DNA from: Sphingobacteriales bacterium
Lineage (GTDB): Bacteria > Bacteroidota > Bacteroidia > Chitinophagales > UBA2359
Length of the DNA: 64,000 nucleotides
Assembly (NCBI GenBank): GCA_016718845.1
Contig: JADKCK010000027.1
Location: forward strand, 42,590-106,589
Reading direction: 5' to 3'
Part shown: piece after piece, positions 1 to 8,618 of the stretch
Layout of the letters: every line of letters begins with the position of its first letter
Position numbering within the stretch: position 1 is the first letter of the stretch
The notes under the pieces: generated by a model
Seen by the model: the letters and a program-made list of their open reading frames with translations, nothing else
Told to the model about the DNA's origin: nothing
Databases searched by the model: none
Position numbers and translations under genes: made by a program

Positions 1-1050
1 ACACCCTGCCATACTGTCACAATGGCATGTGTATCTGCCAATAAAGCTATAACCGATGCCTATGCCCAAATTGCATTAGGCTATGCCGACATAGTAATTG
101 CTGGCGGAACCGACACCGTATCCGACATACCCATCCAGTTTCCACGAGAAATGCGCAGCAAACTCATCGAATCGCAAAAACTAAAAAGCTTTGGCGATTA
201 TCTAGGCTTTGCTACCCGCATCCGCCCCACCGATTTTAAACCCGAAGTACCCGCCATAGCCGAATTTACCACCGGCAAAACAATGGGACAAGACTGCGAC
301 CGATTGGCTGACCGCTTTGGGGTAACCCGCCGCGAACAAGACGTATTTGCCCTGCGCTCGCATAAACTTGCCGACCTTGCCCAACGCGAAGGCTGGTTAA
401 ACCAAGAGCTAATTAGCGCCCAAGCTCCGCCTAAATTTGTGCCTATTACCACCGATAATGGCGTAAGAGGCGACTCGACGATAGAAAAAATGAGCAGTCT
501 ATCGGCTGCATTTACCCGCCCCGACGGTACCGCAACAGCAGGTAACTCGTCGTTTTTAACCGACGGAGCAGCGGTTGTGTTGCTCATGTCCGAAGAAAAA
601 GCCTTGGCACTAGGCTACAAACCCAAAGCCTATATCAAAGATTTTGCCTTTACCGCCCAAAGCCCCCTAACCGATTTGTTGTTGGGTCCTGCCTATGCCA
701 CCCCCCGCGTGCTAGAAAAAACAGGCTTAAAACTAAGCGATATAGGTGTATTAGAGTTTCACGAGGCATTTGCAGGACAAGTATTAGCCAACCTAAACTG
801 CCTAAACTCCGATACTTTTGCCCGCGAACAATTAGGCTGGGCAAACAAAGTAGGCGAAGTAGACATGGATTGCCTTAATTTGTGGGGTGGTTCGTTATCT
901 ATCGGGCATCCGTTTGGTGCCACAGGCGCCCGCCTAGTAACTACCGCCGCCAATAGGCTAATTGCCGAAAATCAGCAATTTGCATTGTTAGCCTCGTGTG
1001 CCGCAGGTGGACATGGTCATGCCATGATTTTAGAACGATACAACAAGTAA
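1..1050 (+). CDS. Acetyl-CoA C-acyltransferase (thiolase), 5' truncated by window edge
   Basis: The frame is open from base 1, so the gene begins before the window; the ATG at 22 is internal. The residues around it (TVTMACVSANKA) hold the nucleophilic Cys of thiolases. Downstream are the other catalytic blocks: EFHEAFAGQ, GGSLSIGHPFGATG (His) and SCAAGGHGHAM (second Cys). The whole visible part follows the mitochondrial trifunctional beta subunit (HADHB)/FadI type closely, including the SFLTDGAA and LLLGPAYATP segments. The expected role is the last step of fatty acid beta-oxidation, cleaving 3-ketoacyl-CoA with CoA. The FadJ/HADHA-type partner would be expected just upstream, outside the window. 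A second, FadA-like thiolase lies at 27322. The family is confident; the exact substrate range is inferred. Confidence 0.93.
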   Translation, partial: TPCHTVTMACVSANKAITDAYAQIALGYADIVIAGGTDTVSDIPIQFPREMRSKLIESQKLKSFGDYLGFATRIRPTDFKPEVPAIAEFTTGKTMGQDCDRLADRFGVTRREQDVFALRSHKLADLAQREGWLNQELISAQAPPKFVPITTDNGVRGDSTIEKMSSLSAAFTRPDGTATAGNSSFLTDGAAVVLLMSEEKALALGYKPKAYIKDFAFTAQSPLTDLLLGPAYATPRVLEKTGLKLSDIGVLEFHEAFAGQVLANLNCLNSDTFAREQLGWANKVGEVDMDCLNLWGGSLSIGHPFGATGARLVTTAANRLIAENQQFALLASCAAGGHGHAMILERYNK

Positions 1051-1099
1051 AAACACCAAACATCTGCCAACAAGCCAGTCATATAAGGCACATAAACAA

Positions 1100-1178
1100 C
1101 CCCGCTTGACGCGGAATAGGTCTTTTTTGGGGGTGATGATTAGCACTCCCTAACCCGATTAGTTGGTGGCACCCCCAT
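1100..1178. repeat. Dispersed structured repeat, copy 1
   Basis: Contains CCCCGCTTGACGCGG, then a T-run, GGGGGTGATGATT and about 25 bases later GGCACCCCCA. It can fold as two stems: CCGC/GCGG, and GGGGGTG/CACCCCC. Related copies lie at 6977, 10916 and 34322, always between genes. It fills most of the 255-base gap between the thiolase and the NUDIX-TPR gene. Confidence 0.75.
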
Positions 1179-1305
1179 AGCAAGGTACAACCCCTACCAA
1201 GCACCCAAAATAACTAAACCTATCACTGCCCAACTACATACCATCAAGGTTTTCAAAAAAGCAAATTACGTAATTATCTATTCACCACTAATTAAATAAA
1301 ACAAA

Positions 1306-2607
1306 ATGCGCGTCCGACCATTAGTTATTGCCATCATTTGGCGAGGCGACCAAATATTGGTATCAAAAGGATACGATCATAATAAACAACAATCGTATTA
1401 CCGCCCATTGGGTGGCGAAATAGAATTTGGCGAATATGCTGCCGATGCACTATTGCGCGAATTTAGAGAAGAAATTGATGCCGACCTAACAAATTTGCAA
1501 TATATAAACGTGCTCGAAAATATTTTTGAGTACGAAGGTAATCCACACCACGAAATAGTGATGATTTTTCAAGCCGACTTTGCCGACCATTCTTTTTTTG
1601 AAAAAGAAGAATTTGATGTAGTTGAGCAAGATACCGTTGAAAAAGGATATTGGAAAAGTTGGGCAGATTTTGACGAAAAAACGCCTTTGTATCCAGTTGG
1701 TTTATCGGCATTGTTGTTCCCAGAGGTGCGCAACCATCAAAACCTAAGCGATTTTGACCAGCTTTGGAACTTTAACAATCCTCAAGAAACCGAACAAGCA
1801 TTTAGGCAACTTTTGTCTGTGGCTACAACATCGGGGCATATCGATTATTATTTGCAATTACTTACCCAAATTGCACGCACACAAGGTTTGCAACAACAAT
1901 TCGAGGCGGCACATGCCACCCTTAACGAAGTAAGTAAAGATTTAAATAAAGTATCAAAACGCACGCTTATCCGTTATTTATTAGAACGAGGCAGGGTGTA
2001 CAACTCGTCGGGCGAGGTGCATCAATCAAAACCCATTTTTACCGAAGCTTGGGAAATTGCCCAACAGTCAGGCGAAGATTTTTATGCTATTGATGCCGCC
2101 CACATGTTGGCAATTGTAGAAACACCCGAGCAACAAATTGCCTGGAACGAGCGAGCCTTGTTGCTTGCCGAACAAAGCAAAGACCCCAAAGCACAAAAAT
2201 GGCTAGGCGCACTATACAACAATTTAGGCTGGACATATCACGACCAAAAAGATTACAACAAAGCCCTTGATTTGTTTTTGCGCGGTTTGTTGTGGCGCGA
2301 ATCTATCAACGACCAAGCCGGAGCCTTTGTTGCCCGTTGGAGTGTAGCTCGCACTTATCGGTCGTTGGGGCAAGTAACAGAAGCCCTTGCCTTACAACAA
2401 CGATTGTTTGACGAAATAAATACCCAAACACTACCACCCGATGGCTACGTATTAGAAGAAATTGCCGAATGTTTGCTTATACTAGGCAAAGAAGAGCAAG
2501 CAACACCCTATTTTGCACAAGCCTACGAGTTGTTGTCGAAAGATATTTGGCTAACAAAAAACGAAATGCCCAGATTAACACGCCTAAAAACCTTAGGAGC
2601 GGTATAA
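1306..2607 (+). CDS. NUDIX hydrolase domain fused to TPR repeats
   Basis: 433 residues. Residues 1-140 form a NUDIX domain. The box at about 37-58 (GEIEFGEYAADALLREFREE) keeps the metal-binding REFREE core, but the usual Gly near its end is Asp. NUDIX domains hydrolyse nucleoside diphosphates linked to another moiety; the substrate cannot be read here. From about 160 on the protein is alpha-helical, with recognisable TPRs such as ALYNNLGWTYHDQKDYNKAL (about 302-321) and a second copy at about 345-365. There is no signal peptide, so it is probably cytoplasmic. The ATG start gives a clean NUDIX N-terminus. The gap to the following secreted-protein gene is only 30 bases, so co-transcription is possible. 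Both domains are clear; the joint function is unknown. Confidence 0.85.
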   Translation: MRVRPLVIAIIWRGDQILVSKGYDHNKQQSYYRPLGGEIEFGEYAADALLREFREEIDADLTNLQYINVLENIFEYEGNPHHEIVMIFQADFADHSFFEKEEFDVVEQDTVEKGYWKSWADFDEKTPLYPVGLSALLFPEVRNHQNLSDFDQLWNFNNPQETEQAFRQLLSVATTSGHIDYYLQLLTQIARTQGLQQQFEAAHATLNEVSKDLNKVSKRTLIRYLLERGRVYNSSGEVHQSKPIFTEAWEIAQQSGEDFYAIDAAHMLAIVETPEQQIAWNERALLLAEQSKDPKAQKWLGALYNNLGWTYHDQKDYNKALDLFLRGLLWRESINDQAGAFVARWSVARTYRSLGQVTEALALQQRLFDEINTQTLPPDGYVLEEIAECLLILGKEEQATPYFAQAYELLSKDIWLTKNEMPRLTRLKTLGAV

Positions 2608-2637
2608 AACCACACAAACACCTCAAAATTATTTTTC

Positions 2638-3102
2638 ATGAAAAAATTAACTGCTTTATTGGCAACTGCTTGTATTTCTACTTTTTTGCATGCACAAACA
2701 CCCCAGCAAGATACACAAGAAATAAGCATACAATTGATGAATAAAACGCAAACCGTTTTAGACACCGTTTTTACCATTTCGAAGGATACAGATGTTGTGC
2801 AATTTTTGCGCTCAAAAGGCATTTACCTCGAAACGACTGTTCCGCAATTGACTAAAGTTGAGGTAATGGCTGAGAGTGAAAAAGTAGTTAATAATGCCGA
2901 CATGACCTACAAAAATTTTGACATTACCGATTATTTAGAAACTAAAAACATTAGCCTGCAGCAACTACAAGCAATGAACAACGAACAACTTGGGCAATTT
3001 GCCGAGGAGATGTTTATGGCAGTATCGGCAGCTATGGCAAACGGCAGAAGCACTAAAACAAACGTTAGCAAACATGTAGTTGTAAAAGAAATTACAGAGT
3101 AA
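2638..3102 (+). CDS. Small secreted protein, unknown
   Basis: 154 residues beginning with a standard signal peptide (MKKLTALLATACISTFLHAQ, cleavage probably after HAQ). The mature part is hydrophilic with no cysteine or recognisable motif. It mentions two phases of beta and helical character (TVLDTVFTISKDTDVVQFL, then a Gln/Met-rich helix) and ends in a basic strand. It is probably periplasmic or secreted. It follows the NUDIX-TPR gene by 30 bases and is followed by a Rho-independent terminator at 3281, so the two may form a unit. I do not recognise a family. Confidence 0.7.
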   Translation: MKKLTALLATACISTFLHAQTPQQDTQEISIQLMNKTQTVLDTVFTISKDTDVVQFLRSKGIYLETTVPQLTKVEVMAESEKVVNNADMTYKNFDITDYLETKNISLQQLQAMNNEQLGQFAEEMFMAVSAAMANGRSTKTNVSKHVVVKEITE

Positions 3103-3280
3103 CTAAATTTCAAAAAACATTGCTTCTGTCAAAATATAGTACTTTGGCTTTAAAAAAGTGCATTTTTTTTCAGCACAAACAATTTGCTCTTTTTTTGCAC
3201 AAATTTTAATCCAAGTAAAGTCTTTAAATAAGTCACATTATTTCTACTTAATTTTAATTACGTATTTTGAATGAACCCCA

Positions 3281-3316
3281 AAGCAGCCAAATAACTATTA
3301 TTTGGCTGCTTTTTTA
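3281..3316 (+). terminator. Rho-independent terminator
   Basis: AAGCAGCCAAATA, a short loop, then TTTGGCTGCTTTTTTA: a strong stem followed by a T-run. It is the probable end of the transcript carrying the small secreted protein. Confidence 0.8.
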
Positions 3317-3788
3317 ATTATTTTAAAGTTAATTTACTTTTTTTTTTACATAAAATGGCTATTTAAACTCATTTTCAAATAAAATAGCTTGGTAATAGTG
3401 TATAATATCAAGTTTTAAGCACATAAAACACGCCAAACCAAAAATTTGGCATTATGCTTGTATTAGTACTTATGCGCAAAGGCATATACAGTAGCTGTTC
3501 AAGCAAACATTATTAAATAAGACAAAAAATACTCCCAAAGAAAGTTGTTCTATTTGGGCAACATTTTTATTCTTTCGAAAAACCCTTTTTTTAAAATCAA
3601 TTTTATTTTCAAAAAGTTAATTAATTTCCCTTTATAAAACCGTTAATTTCAACACATTACACATTTTATTTTTCACAAAAAATAACAATCGCCTCAATTT
3701 AGTAACCTACACAAGTAAGATAAAGCCTTAAAGTAGCATTTAAATTGAGCAAGTATGTAACCTTTTGTTACTTTTTTACGTCACAATA
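3317..3788. other. Long AT-rich spacer, no gene seen
   Basis: Part of a 780-base gap between the secreted protein and the receiver gene. No open frame of useful size is seen on either strand. The only structure noted is a short AAATTTGG-type dyad near 3440. It ends at the promoter of the receiver gene. Confidence 0.6.
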
Positions 3789-3820
3789 TTGTCAAAATGC
3801 ACTAAAAAGCAGTATCTTTG
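3789..3820 (+). promoter_or_regulatory. Bacteroidota-type promoter
   Basis: TTG at 3789 and TATCTTTG at 3813-3820, separated by 21 bases, fit the -33/-7 pattern of this phylum. Its position settles the start of the receiver gene at 3882, because the upstream in-frame codons from 3765 would precede the transcript. Confidence 0.75.
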
Positions 3821-3881
3821 CATCACAAAACACCGTAATAGATTAAAACAAGCTAATTTCAAAATTTATAAAGCAAAAAAA

Positions 3882-4250
3882 ATGAACAGGAAAAATATAC
3901 TAATTATCGACGATGACAATAGTACACGCCTACTATTAGACGTACTTTTACGTACAAGCTACGAAACAAATACACAAAAAACAGCCATCGACGCATTATT
4001 GTGGTTAAGCTATGGCAACATACCCGACCTAATATTGTTAGACATGTGTATGCCCCATTTTGATGGTACTAGTTTTTTAAAAAACATCCGAACAAGCGGC
4101 TTTTACAAGCACATTCCGGTACTTATGTTATCGGCAAACGAAGCCCAAAACGAAATAGACGAAGCCTTAGAGTGGGGCGTAGATGGTTTTGTAAGAAAAC
4201 CCTTTAAGCCAATCGAATTACAACAAAAAATTCAACATCTATTGGCTTAA
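3882..4250 (+). CDS. Single-domain response regulator (CheY-like)
   Basis: 122 residues that are almost wholly a receiver domain. The acidic cluster is D10-D11-D12, the phospho-acceptor is D54 (LILLDMCMP), the Ser switch is in LSAN (84-86) and the conserved Lys is K106 (RKPF). All canonical positions are present, so it should be phosphorylated. There is no output domain. It sits 97 bases upstream of a phosphoglycosyl transferase that carries a degenerate receiver domain, which suggests it tunes exopolysaccharide initiation. The start at 3882 was chosen over the longer frame because of the promoter at 3789-3820. No histidine kinase is visible in the window. Confidence 0.9.
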   Translation: MNRKNILIIDDDNSTRLLLDVLLRTSYETNTQKTAIDALLWLSYGNIPDLILLDMCMPHFDGTSFLKNIRTSGFYKHIPVLMLSANEAQNEIDEALEWGVDGFVRKPFKPIELQQKIQHLLA

Positions 4251-4346
4251 ATCAAGCATGTTTTTTTAGCTTTCTATCGAATAATCCCCTCCCCCCATTT
4301 TTTTTATCACACATACTCTTTTTCGACAAATAATATTCCTAATCTT

Positions 4347-5483
4347 ATGAATAATATGGCATTAAATCTACATGCTAACAAAACTACAGAAACTGCTACT
4401 ATGCATCACCCAAGTGGAGCTACAACACCCGAAATACTTTTTTTGGGTAAGCCCGACTCGGTCTTATTGGCAGAAGTATTAAGTCTTAGCACCCATAACA
4501 GTCTAAACTACGATGTTCGAACATCAAACGACATAGACAAAGCAATAACATGGCTCGAAAATAGGTCGAAATTAGCACTCGATTTGCCCAAAGTTATTTT
4601 GTGCGATTTAGAACTTTTAGAGCAAAACCAATTTAAATTGCTAGGCAAAATTAGCGCTCAAACTAGTTTAGCCAACATTCCGTTTATTGTATTGTCGAAT
4701 GGTAAAATTATCAACGACCATGCTCAAGCTTTGCGCTTGGGTATAGACGATTGTTACACCTATCCGTTTAATCACGAGCACATTCGCGATAGAATTGTTT
4801 TTTTACAAAACTTTAAAAAAGTTCGATCATCTACTATTGTGCAACCCGAAAAGCTCTTTAGCAATAAACCGCTTTTTTGGAAACGAGCATTTGATATAGC
4901 CCTATCGCTAACGGCTATTACCTTGCTCATGCCCATTATGTTGCTCATTGCTTTGGCTATAAAAATAGAGTCAAAAGGACCTATCATTTATCGCTCGCAG
5001 CGCGTTGGTACAGGTTATCGCATTTTCGATTTCCTTAAATTTAGGTCTATGTCGATAGGCGCCGATGCCGAAATCGAAAAATTGCAACACCTAAACCAAT
5101 ATACCGACGACGACATGCCCTCGTTTTTTAAGGTATCAAACGACCCCCGAATTACCCGTATTGGGCGTTTTATTCGCAATACTAGCCTCGACGAATTGCC
5201 GCAGCTTTTCAATATCTTAAAAGGCGACATGTCTATTGTGGGCAACCGCCCCTTGCCCCTCTACGAAGCCGAACAGCTAACCCGCGATGTGTGGGCAAAA
5301 CGCTTTTTGGCTCCGGCTGGCTTAACGGGCTTATGGCAAGTATCAAAACGTGGCAACACCGAAATGTCGGCTATCGAACGCATGGAGCTAGACAATACCT
5401 ATGCCGATAAATGCTCGTTTATATTTGATATGAAAATTATCTTAAAAACCATACCCGCCATGTTCCAACACGAGTCTGTCTAA
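4347..5483 (+). CDS. Pseudo-receiver fused to initiating sugar-phosphate transferase
   Basis: 378 residues. About 28-155 fold like a receiver: a strand ILFLG, then VILCDLELL with an Asp at the usual acceptor place. The acidic pair is replaced by GKPD and the conserved Lys region reads YPF, so phosphorylation is doubtful. From about 175 on there is a bacterial sugar transferase of the WcaJ/PglC class. It has a membrane segment (FDIALSLTAITLLMPIMLLIALAI), the FLKFRSM block, the DELPQLFNILKGDMSIVG block and PAGLTGLWQVS. These enzymes move a sugar phosphate onto undecaprenyl phosphate, the first step of exopolysaccharide or O-antigen synthesis, at the inner membrane. It heads the polysaccharide locus. 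The ATG at 4347 precedes a 25-residue leader of unknown role. Confidence 0.9.
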   Translation: MNNMALNLHANKTTETATMHHPSGATTPEILFLGKPDSVLLAEVLSLSTHNSLNYDVRTSNDIDKAITWLENRSKLALDLPKVILCDLELLEQNQFKLLGKISAQTSLANIPFIVLSNGKIINDHAQALRLGIDDCYTYPFNHEHIRDRIVFLQNFKKVRSSTIVQPEKLFSNKPLFWKRAFDIALSLTAITLLMPIMLLIALAIKIESKGPIIYRSQRVGTGYRIFDFLKFRSMSIGADAEIEKLQHLNQYTDDDMPSFFKVSNDPRITRIGRFIRNTSLDELPQLFNILKGDMSIVGNRPLPLYEAEQLTRDVWAKRFLAPAGLTGLWQVSKRGNTEMSAIERMELDNTYADKCSFIFDMKIILKTIPAMFQHESV

Positions 5484-5613
5484 ACTGTATTTTACCGATA
5501 AAATAAAACAAGGCTCTTGTTGCAGAGTAAGCGCACCAAACGTTTATTTGCCGACAAGGGCTTTTTTTATTAAACTTGTTATTCATCTATATTTAAGCAG
5601 CTATCCAACACAA

Positions 5614-6489
5614 ATGGTTTCTATTATCACTATAAATTACAACCAAACACAAGTTACCTGCGAGCTACTACAGTCGCTTAAGGCTTTAACTTACCCAAAT
5701 TACGAGGTAATTGTGGTGGATAATGCCTCGACAGAAAACCCCGAACAAATCATCAAACAGCAGTTTCCAAACGTGCAGGTAATTGTTAGCACAACCAATT
5801 TAGGGTTTTCGGGCGGTAACAATTTGGGTATGACACATGCCAAAGGCGATTACTTTTTTTTGGTAAACAACGATACCGAACTAACCCCCAACTGCATCGA
5901 ACAATTGTTGGCAATGTATCAAAAAATACCAAATTTGGGTATTGTTTGCCCTAAAATACGCTATTTCGAGGCTGCCCAACCCATACAATATGTAGGTTAT
6001 ACCAAACTAAACCCCATAACTGCCCGCAACCACACCATAGGGCAATACGAACCCGACAACGGACAGTATCAGCAAGCTACCCAAACACCCTATGCTCATG
6101 GCGCTGCCATGATGGTTAGCCGACAAGCCGTTGAAAAAGTAGGTATGATGCCCGAAGATTTTTTTCTGTATTACGAAGAGCTAGATTGGTCGGAGCAGAT
6201 GAAACGGGCTGGCTACCAAATATATGTTGAACCACAAGCTACCATTTTTCACAAAGAATCTGTCTCGACAGGCAAAGATAGCCCACTAAAAACCTATTAT
6301 CTAACCCGAAACCGTATTTTGTTTATGCGCCGTAACGCAACAGGCATTATGTTGCTGTTGTTTTTTTTATACACCTTGCTAATTATGATACCCAAAAACC
6401 TGCTAACACTTGCCCTGCAACATCAAACCCAACACCTAAAAGCATTTTGGCAAGGCATAATGTGGCACTTTTTAAATTATAAGTTATAA
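5614..6489 (+). CDS. Family 2 glycosyltransferase (rhamnosyltransferase-like)
   Basis: 291 residues from the ATG at 5614. A longer frame from 5548 adds 22 residues but the domain starts exactly at MVSIITINYN. The signatures of GT2/WbbL-like enzymes are present: VVDNAS, NLGFSGGNNLGM, the nucleotide-sugar binding NNDTEL, and EELDWSEQMKRAGYQI followed by a conserved HKES. A C-terminal hydrophobic segment (LLLFFLYTLLIMI) probably anchors it to the membrane. It should add a sugar to the growing lipid-linked repeat unit. Its last four residues, NYKL, and its stop codon are encoded by an AT-rich dispersed repeat shared with two other genes of the locus. Confidence 0.9.
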   Translation: MVSIITINYNQTQVTCELLQSLKALTYPNYEVIVVDNASTENPEQIIKQQFPNVQVIVSTTNLGFSGGNNLGMTHAKGDYFFLVNNDTELTPNCIEQLLAMYQKIPNLGIVCPKIRYFEAAQPIQYVGYTKLNPITARNHTIGQYEPDNGQYQQATQTPYAHGAAMMVSRQAVEKVGMMPEDFFLYYEELDWSEQMKRAGYQIYVEPQATIFHKESVSTGKDSPLKTYYLTRNRILFMRRNATGIMLLLFFLYTLLIMIPKNLLTLALQHQTQHLKAFWQGIMWHFLNYKL

Positions 6490-6530
6490 ATTGTAAATTA
6501 TAATTTTTAAACTATAAATATTTACACCAA
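6475..6530. repeat. AT-rich dispersed repeat overlapping gene 3' end
   Basis: A run built from AAATTATAAGTTATAAATTGT-like words. It begins inside the last codons of the glycosyltransferase and continues into the spacer. Related stretches occur at 6888, 7300, 12390-12660, 13845-14070 and 34205. Confidence 0.65.
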
Positions 6531-6608
6531 ATCATTCCCTTTAGGCTAATAAACGGTTATAAACAATTGGCTAGTAGCACCAGTACTTGTAAGTAGTAGC
6601 CTATCTAT

Positions 6609-6795
6609 TTAATACTGTCGGGTAAAAGTGATATTTTTAGCCCCGTTAGGGGCGTGATATCGGTAGCAAAGATGTGGATAAACGTATTTTTAGCCCCGTT
6701 AGGGGTGTGATATGCTTATTTATCCACGAAAAAACGTTACTAATTTAACCAATAATGGCGAGTTAGCCAAGAACTATAATACCCGACAGTATTAA
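6609..6795. mobile_element. MITE-like element with 16-bp terminal inverted repeats
   Basis: TTAATACTGTCGGGTA at 6609-6624 is matched by its exact complement at 6780-6795. Inside are two direct copies of TTTTTAGCCCCGTTAGGGG (about 6634 and 6690), each itself a palindrome around GCCCCGTTAGGGGC, and a 9-bp dyad GTGGATAAA/TTTATCCAC (6674 and 6719). There is no open frame, so it is non-autonomous if mobile. It occupies the middle of an 836-base spacer between two glycosyltransferase genes. Confidence 0.6.
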
Positions 6796-6976
6796 CTTGA
6801 AAGACTACTAGGCTTGTTTATCAAACTGTGTGGCGTATTGCCGCGTAAAACTGCTCTTTATTTCATCTCATTATCTATCGCCCAAATAAATTGTAAATTA
6901 TAAATATTTATACCCACTTAAGTTAAGTAGTAATTGCTGCACATTCAATATTGCTTGTTCAAACCATTTTTACATG

Positions 6977-7040
6977 CCCCGCTTGACGCGGAATCGGTTT
7001 TGGTGTGATAAAACCCTATTTTCACAGTCTATGGCCCAAA
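6977..7040. repeat. Dispersed structured repeat, copy 2 (degenerate)
   Basis: Begins with the same CCCCGCTTGACGCGGAATCGG but the G-run is reduced to GGTGTG, so the second stem of the family is lost. Upstream, the TTAAGTTAAGTAGTAAT segment also matches the flank of copy 3. The rest of the gap up to 7325 holds only AT-rich repeat words. Confidence 0.65.
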
Positions 7041-7325
7041 GCAAAGCAATCGCCCAACCAGCACTTTTAAATGCTGATTGTAGGCAAGGCGCTAATGGCA
7101 TCCCAGCCCTGTTGTGGTATCTTTGGTCCACAGTATCTAACGCATAAACCAAAAATCCATTTCCAAAGAATTATCTGTATACTGGTTAAAAATCAAAAAA
7201 AGGCAATTAATAAATAAGCATAACAAAGTAGCAAGCCTCAAATACAAAAAACATACAATTAATTTAAAATACCATCTGTTAAATCAATCCAAAATAAAAT
7301 TTATAACCTATAATTTACAAATAAA

Positions 7326-8525
7326 ATGTTGCATTACTTAGTTTGTTTTTTCTTGGTGTTTCCGTTTGTGGTGGTTGTTTTGTCGCTGTTGCGTGGCAAG
7401 CCAACCTTAAAAGTTGCGCCCAATGCTATTGCCAAACAGCATCATTTTGCGTGTATAATAACTGCTTATAAACAATACGACATAGCTTTACCTCTTATCG
7501 AATCGCTGCTTCGGCAAACGCACAACAACCTAAGCATTTACTTAGTTGCCGATGCCTGTACCGATGCTGCATTAAACACCACCGATTTGCGGGTGCGTTT
7601 GTTGTGTCCGCCAACACCACTTAATGGTAAAGTGCGCTCTATGCAATATGCCCTCGATAATTTGATGGAAATACCCGATTACGTGGTGATTTTTGACCCC
7701 GATAATTTGGCAGCACCCGATTTACTAAGCATATTTAACGATTATGTAAATGCGGGTTATGTGGCGATACAAGGCAAACGAACCGCTAAAAACCTAGACA
7801 CCATTTACGCCTGTGCCGATGCTACGGGCGAAATCTACAAAAACTACATCGAGCGACAAGTACCCTATACGCTTGGGTCGTCGGCAACAATAGCAGGCTC
7901 GGGCATGGCAATACGCTTTGATTTGTTCAATAATTTTTTACAAAGCTCGACTATACAACAATACTTGCACAAAAACCAAGTAATTGTTGCCGAAGATAAG
8001 ATTTTGCAAAACGAGATAGTCAAGAATGGCACGGTAATTGCCTATGCTAATACAGCTATTATCTACGACGAAAAAGTGAGCAATGCCCAACAAGTAACCC
8101 GACAACGCACCCGGTGGTTGTATGCCTATTTTCAGAACATTGGCAACTCTATAAAATTTTTGTTGCTCGGAATCACAAAATTAAACGTTAATCAGCTACT
8201 TTTTGGTATCTTTGCCGTTTATCCGCCACTATTTTTGCTGCTTTTTGCCGCTATGCTCTTAGCCCTCGTCGATTTGTTTGTGTCGTGGCAATGGCTGTTG
8301 ATAATGGTAGGCTGTATAGGCATTTTTGGTGGCACTATTTTGTGGACATTGTACCTAAGCAATGCACCTAAAGCCGTTTGGAAAGCCCTTTGGGGACTTC
8401 CGTTTTTTGTGCTTAACCAAGTAAAAGCCCTATTTAATATCCGACAAGCACAACACGATTTTTTAACCACCCAACACACTAAAAAAATAAACATCGACGA
8501 ATTACAAGCAAACAACAAACATTAA
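7326..8525 (+). CDS. Membrane glycosyltransferase family 2 (BcsA/CESA-like fold)
   Basis: 399 residues. One N-terminal membrane segment (LVCFFLVFPFVVVVLSLL) is followed by a GT-A domain with FDPDN (DxD-type), AEDKILQNEI (catalytic acidic residue) and QRTRW, the Q/RxxRW motif of processive family 2 enzymes. Three C-terminal hydrophobic stretches follow (FAVYPPLFLLLFAAMLLALV, WLLIMVGCIGIFGGTILW, ALWGLPFFVLNQV). Such enzymes act at the inner membrane and either polymerise sugar or extend a lipid-linked chain. The large neighbouring spacers suggest it may have been brought into the locus separately. The family is sure; the sugar is unknown. Confidence 0.88.
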   Translation: MLHYLVCFFLVFPFVVVVLSLLRGKPTLKVAPNAIAKQHHFACIITAYKQYDIALPLIESLLRQTHNNLSIYLVADACTDAALNTTDLRVRLLCPPTPLNGKVRSMQYALDNLMEIPDYVVIFDPDNLAAPDLLSIFNDYVNAGYVAIQGKRTAKNLDTIYACADATGEIYKNYIERQVPYTLGSSATIAGSGMAIRFDLFNNFLQSSTIQQYLHKNQVIVAEDKILQNEIVKNGTVIAYANTAIIYDEKVSNAQQVTRQRTRWLYAYFQNIGNSIKFLLLGITKLNVNQLLFGIFAVYPPLFLLLFAAMLLALVDLFVSWQWLLIMVGCIGIFGGTILWTLYLSNAPKAVWKALWGLPFFVLNQVKALFNIRQAQHDFLTTQHTKKINIDELQANNKH

Positions 8526-8618
8526 ATACCTACTGTTGATAAATAACAGTAATCTGTTGCTTGTTTTGTTGTCGTTTATCACCCCTATTATCTAAAAAAA
8601 ACAAAAAGCAACACAAGC

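Noticed and set aside
3765..3881. Longer start for the response regulator
   Set aside because: The promoter TATCTTTG at 3813-3820 lies inside it; the receiver domain begins at 3882.
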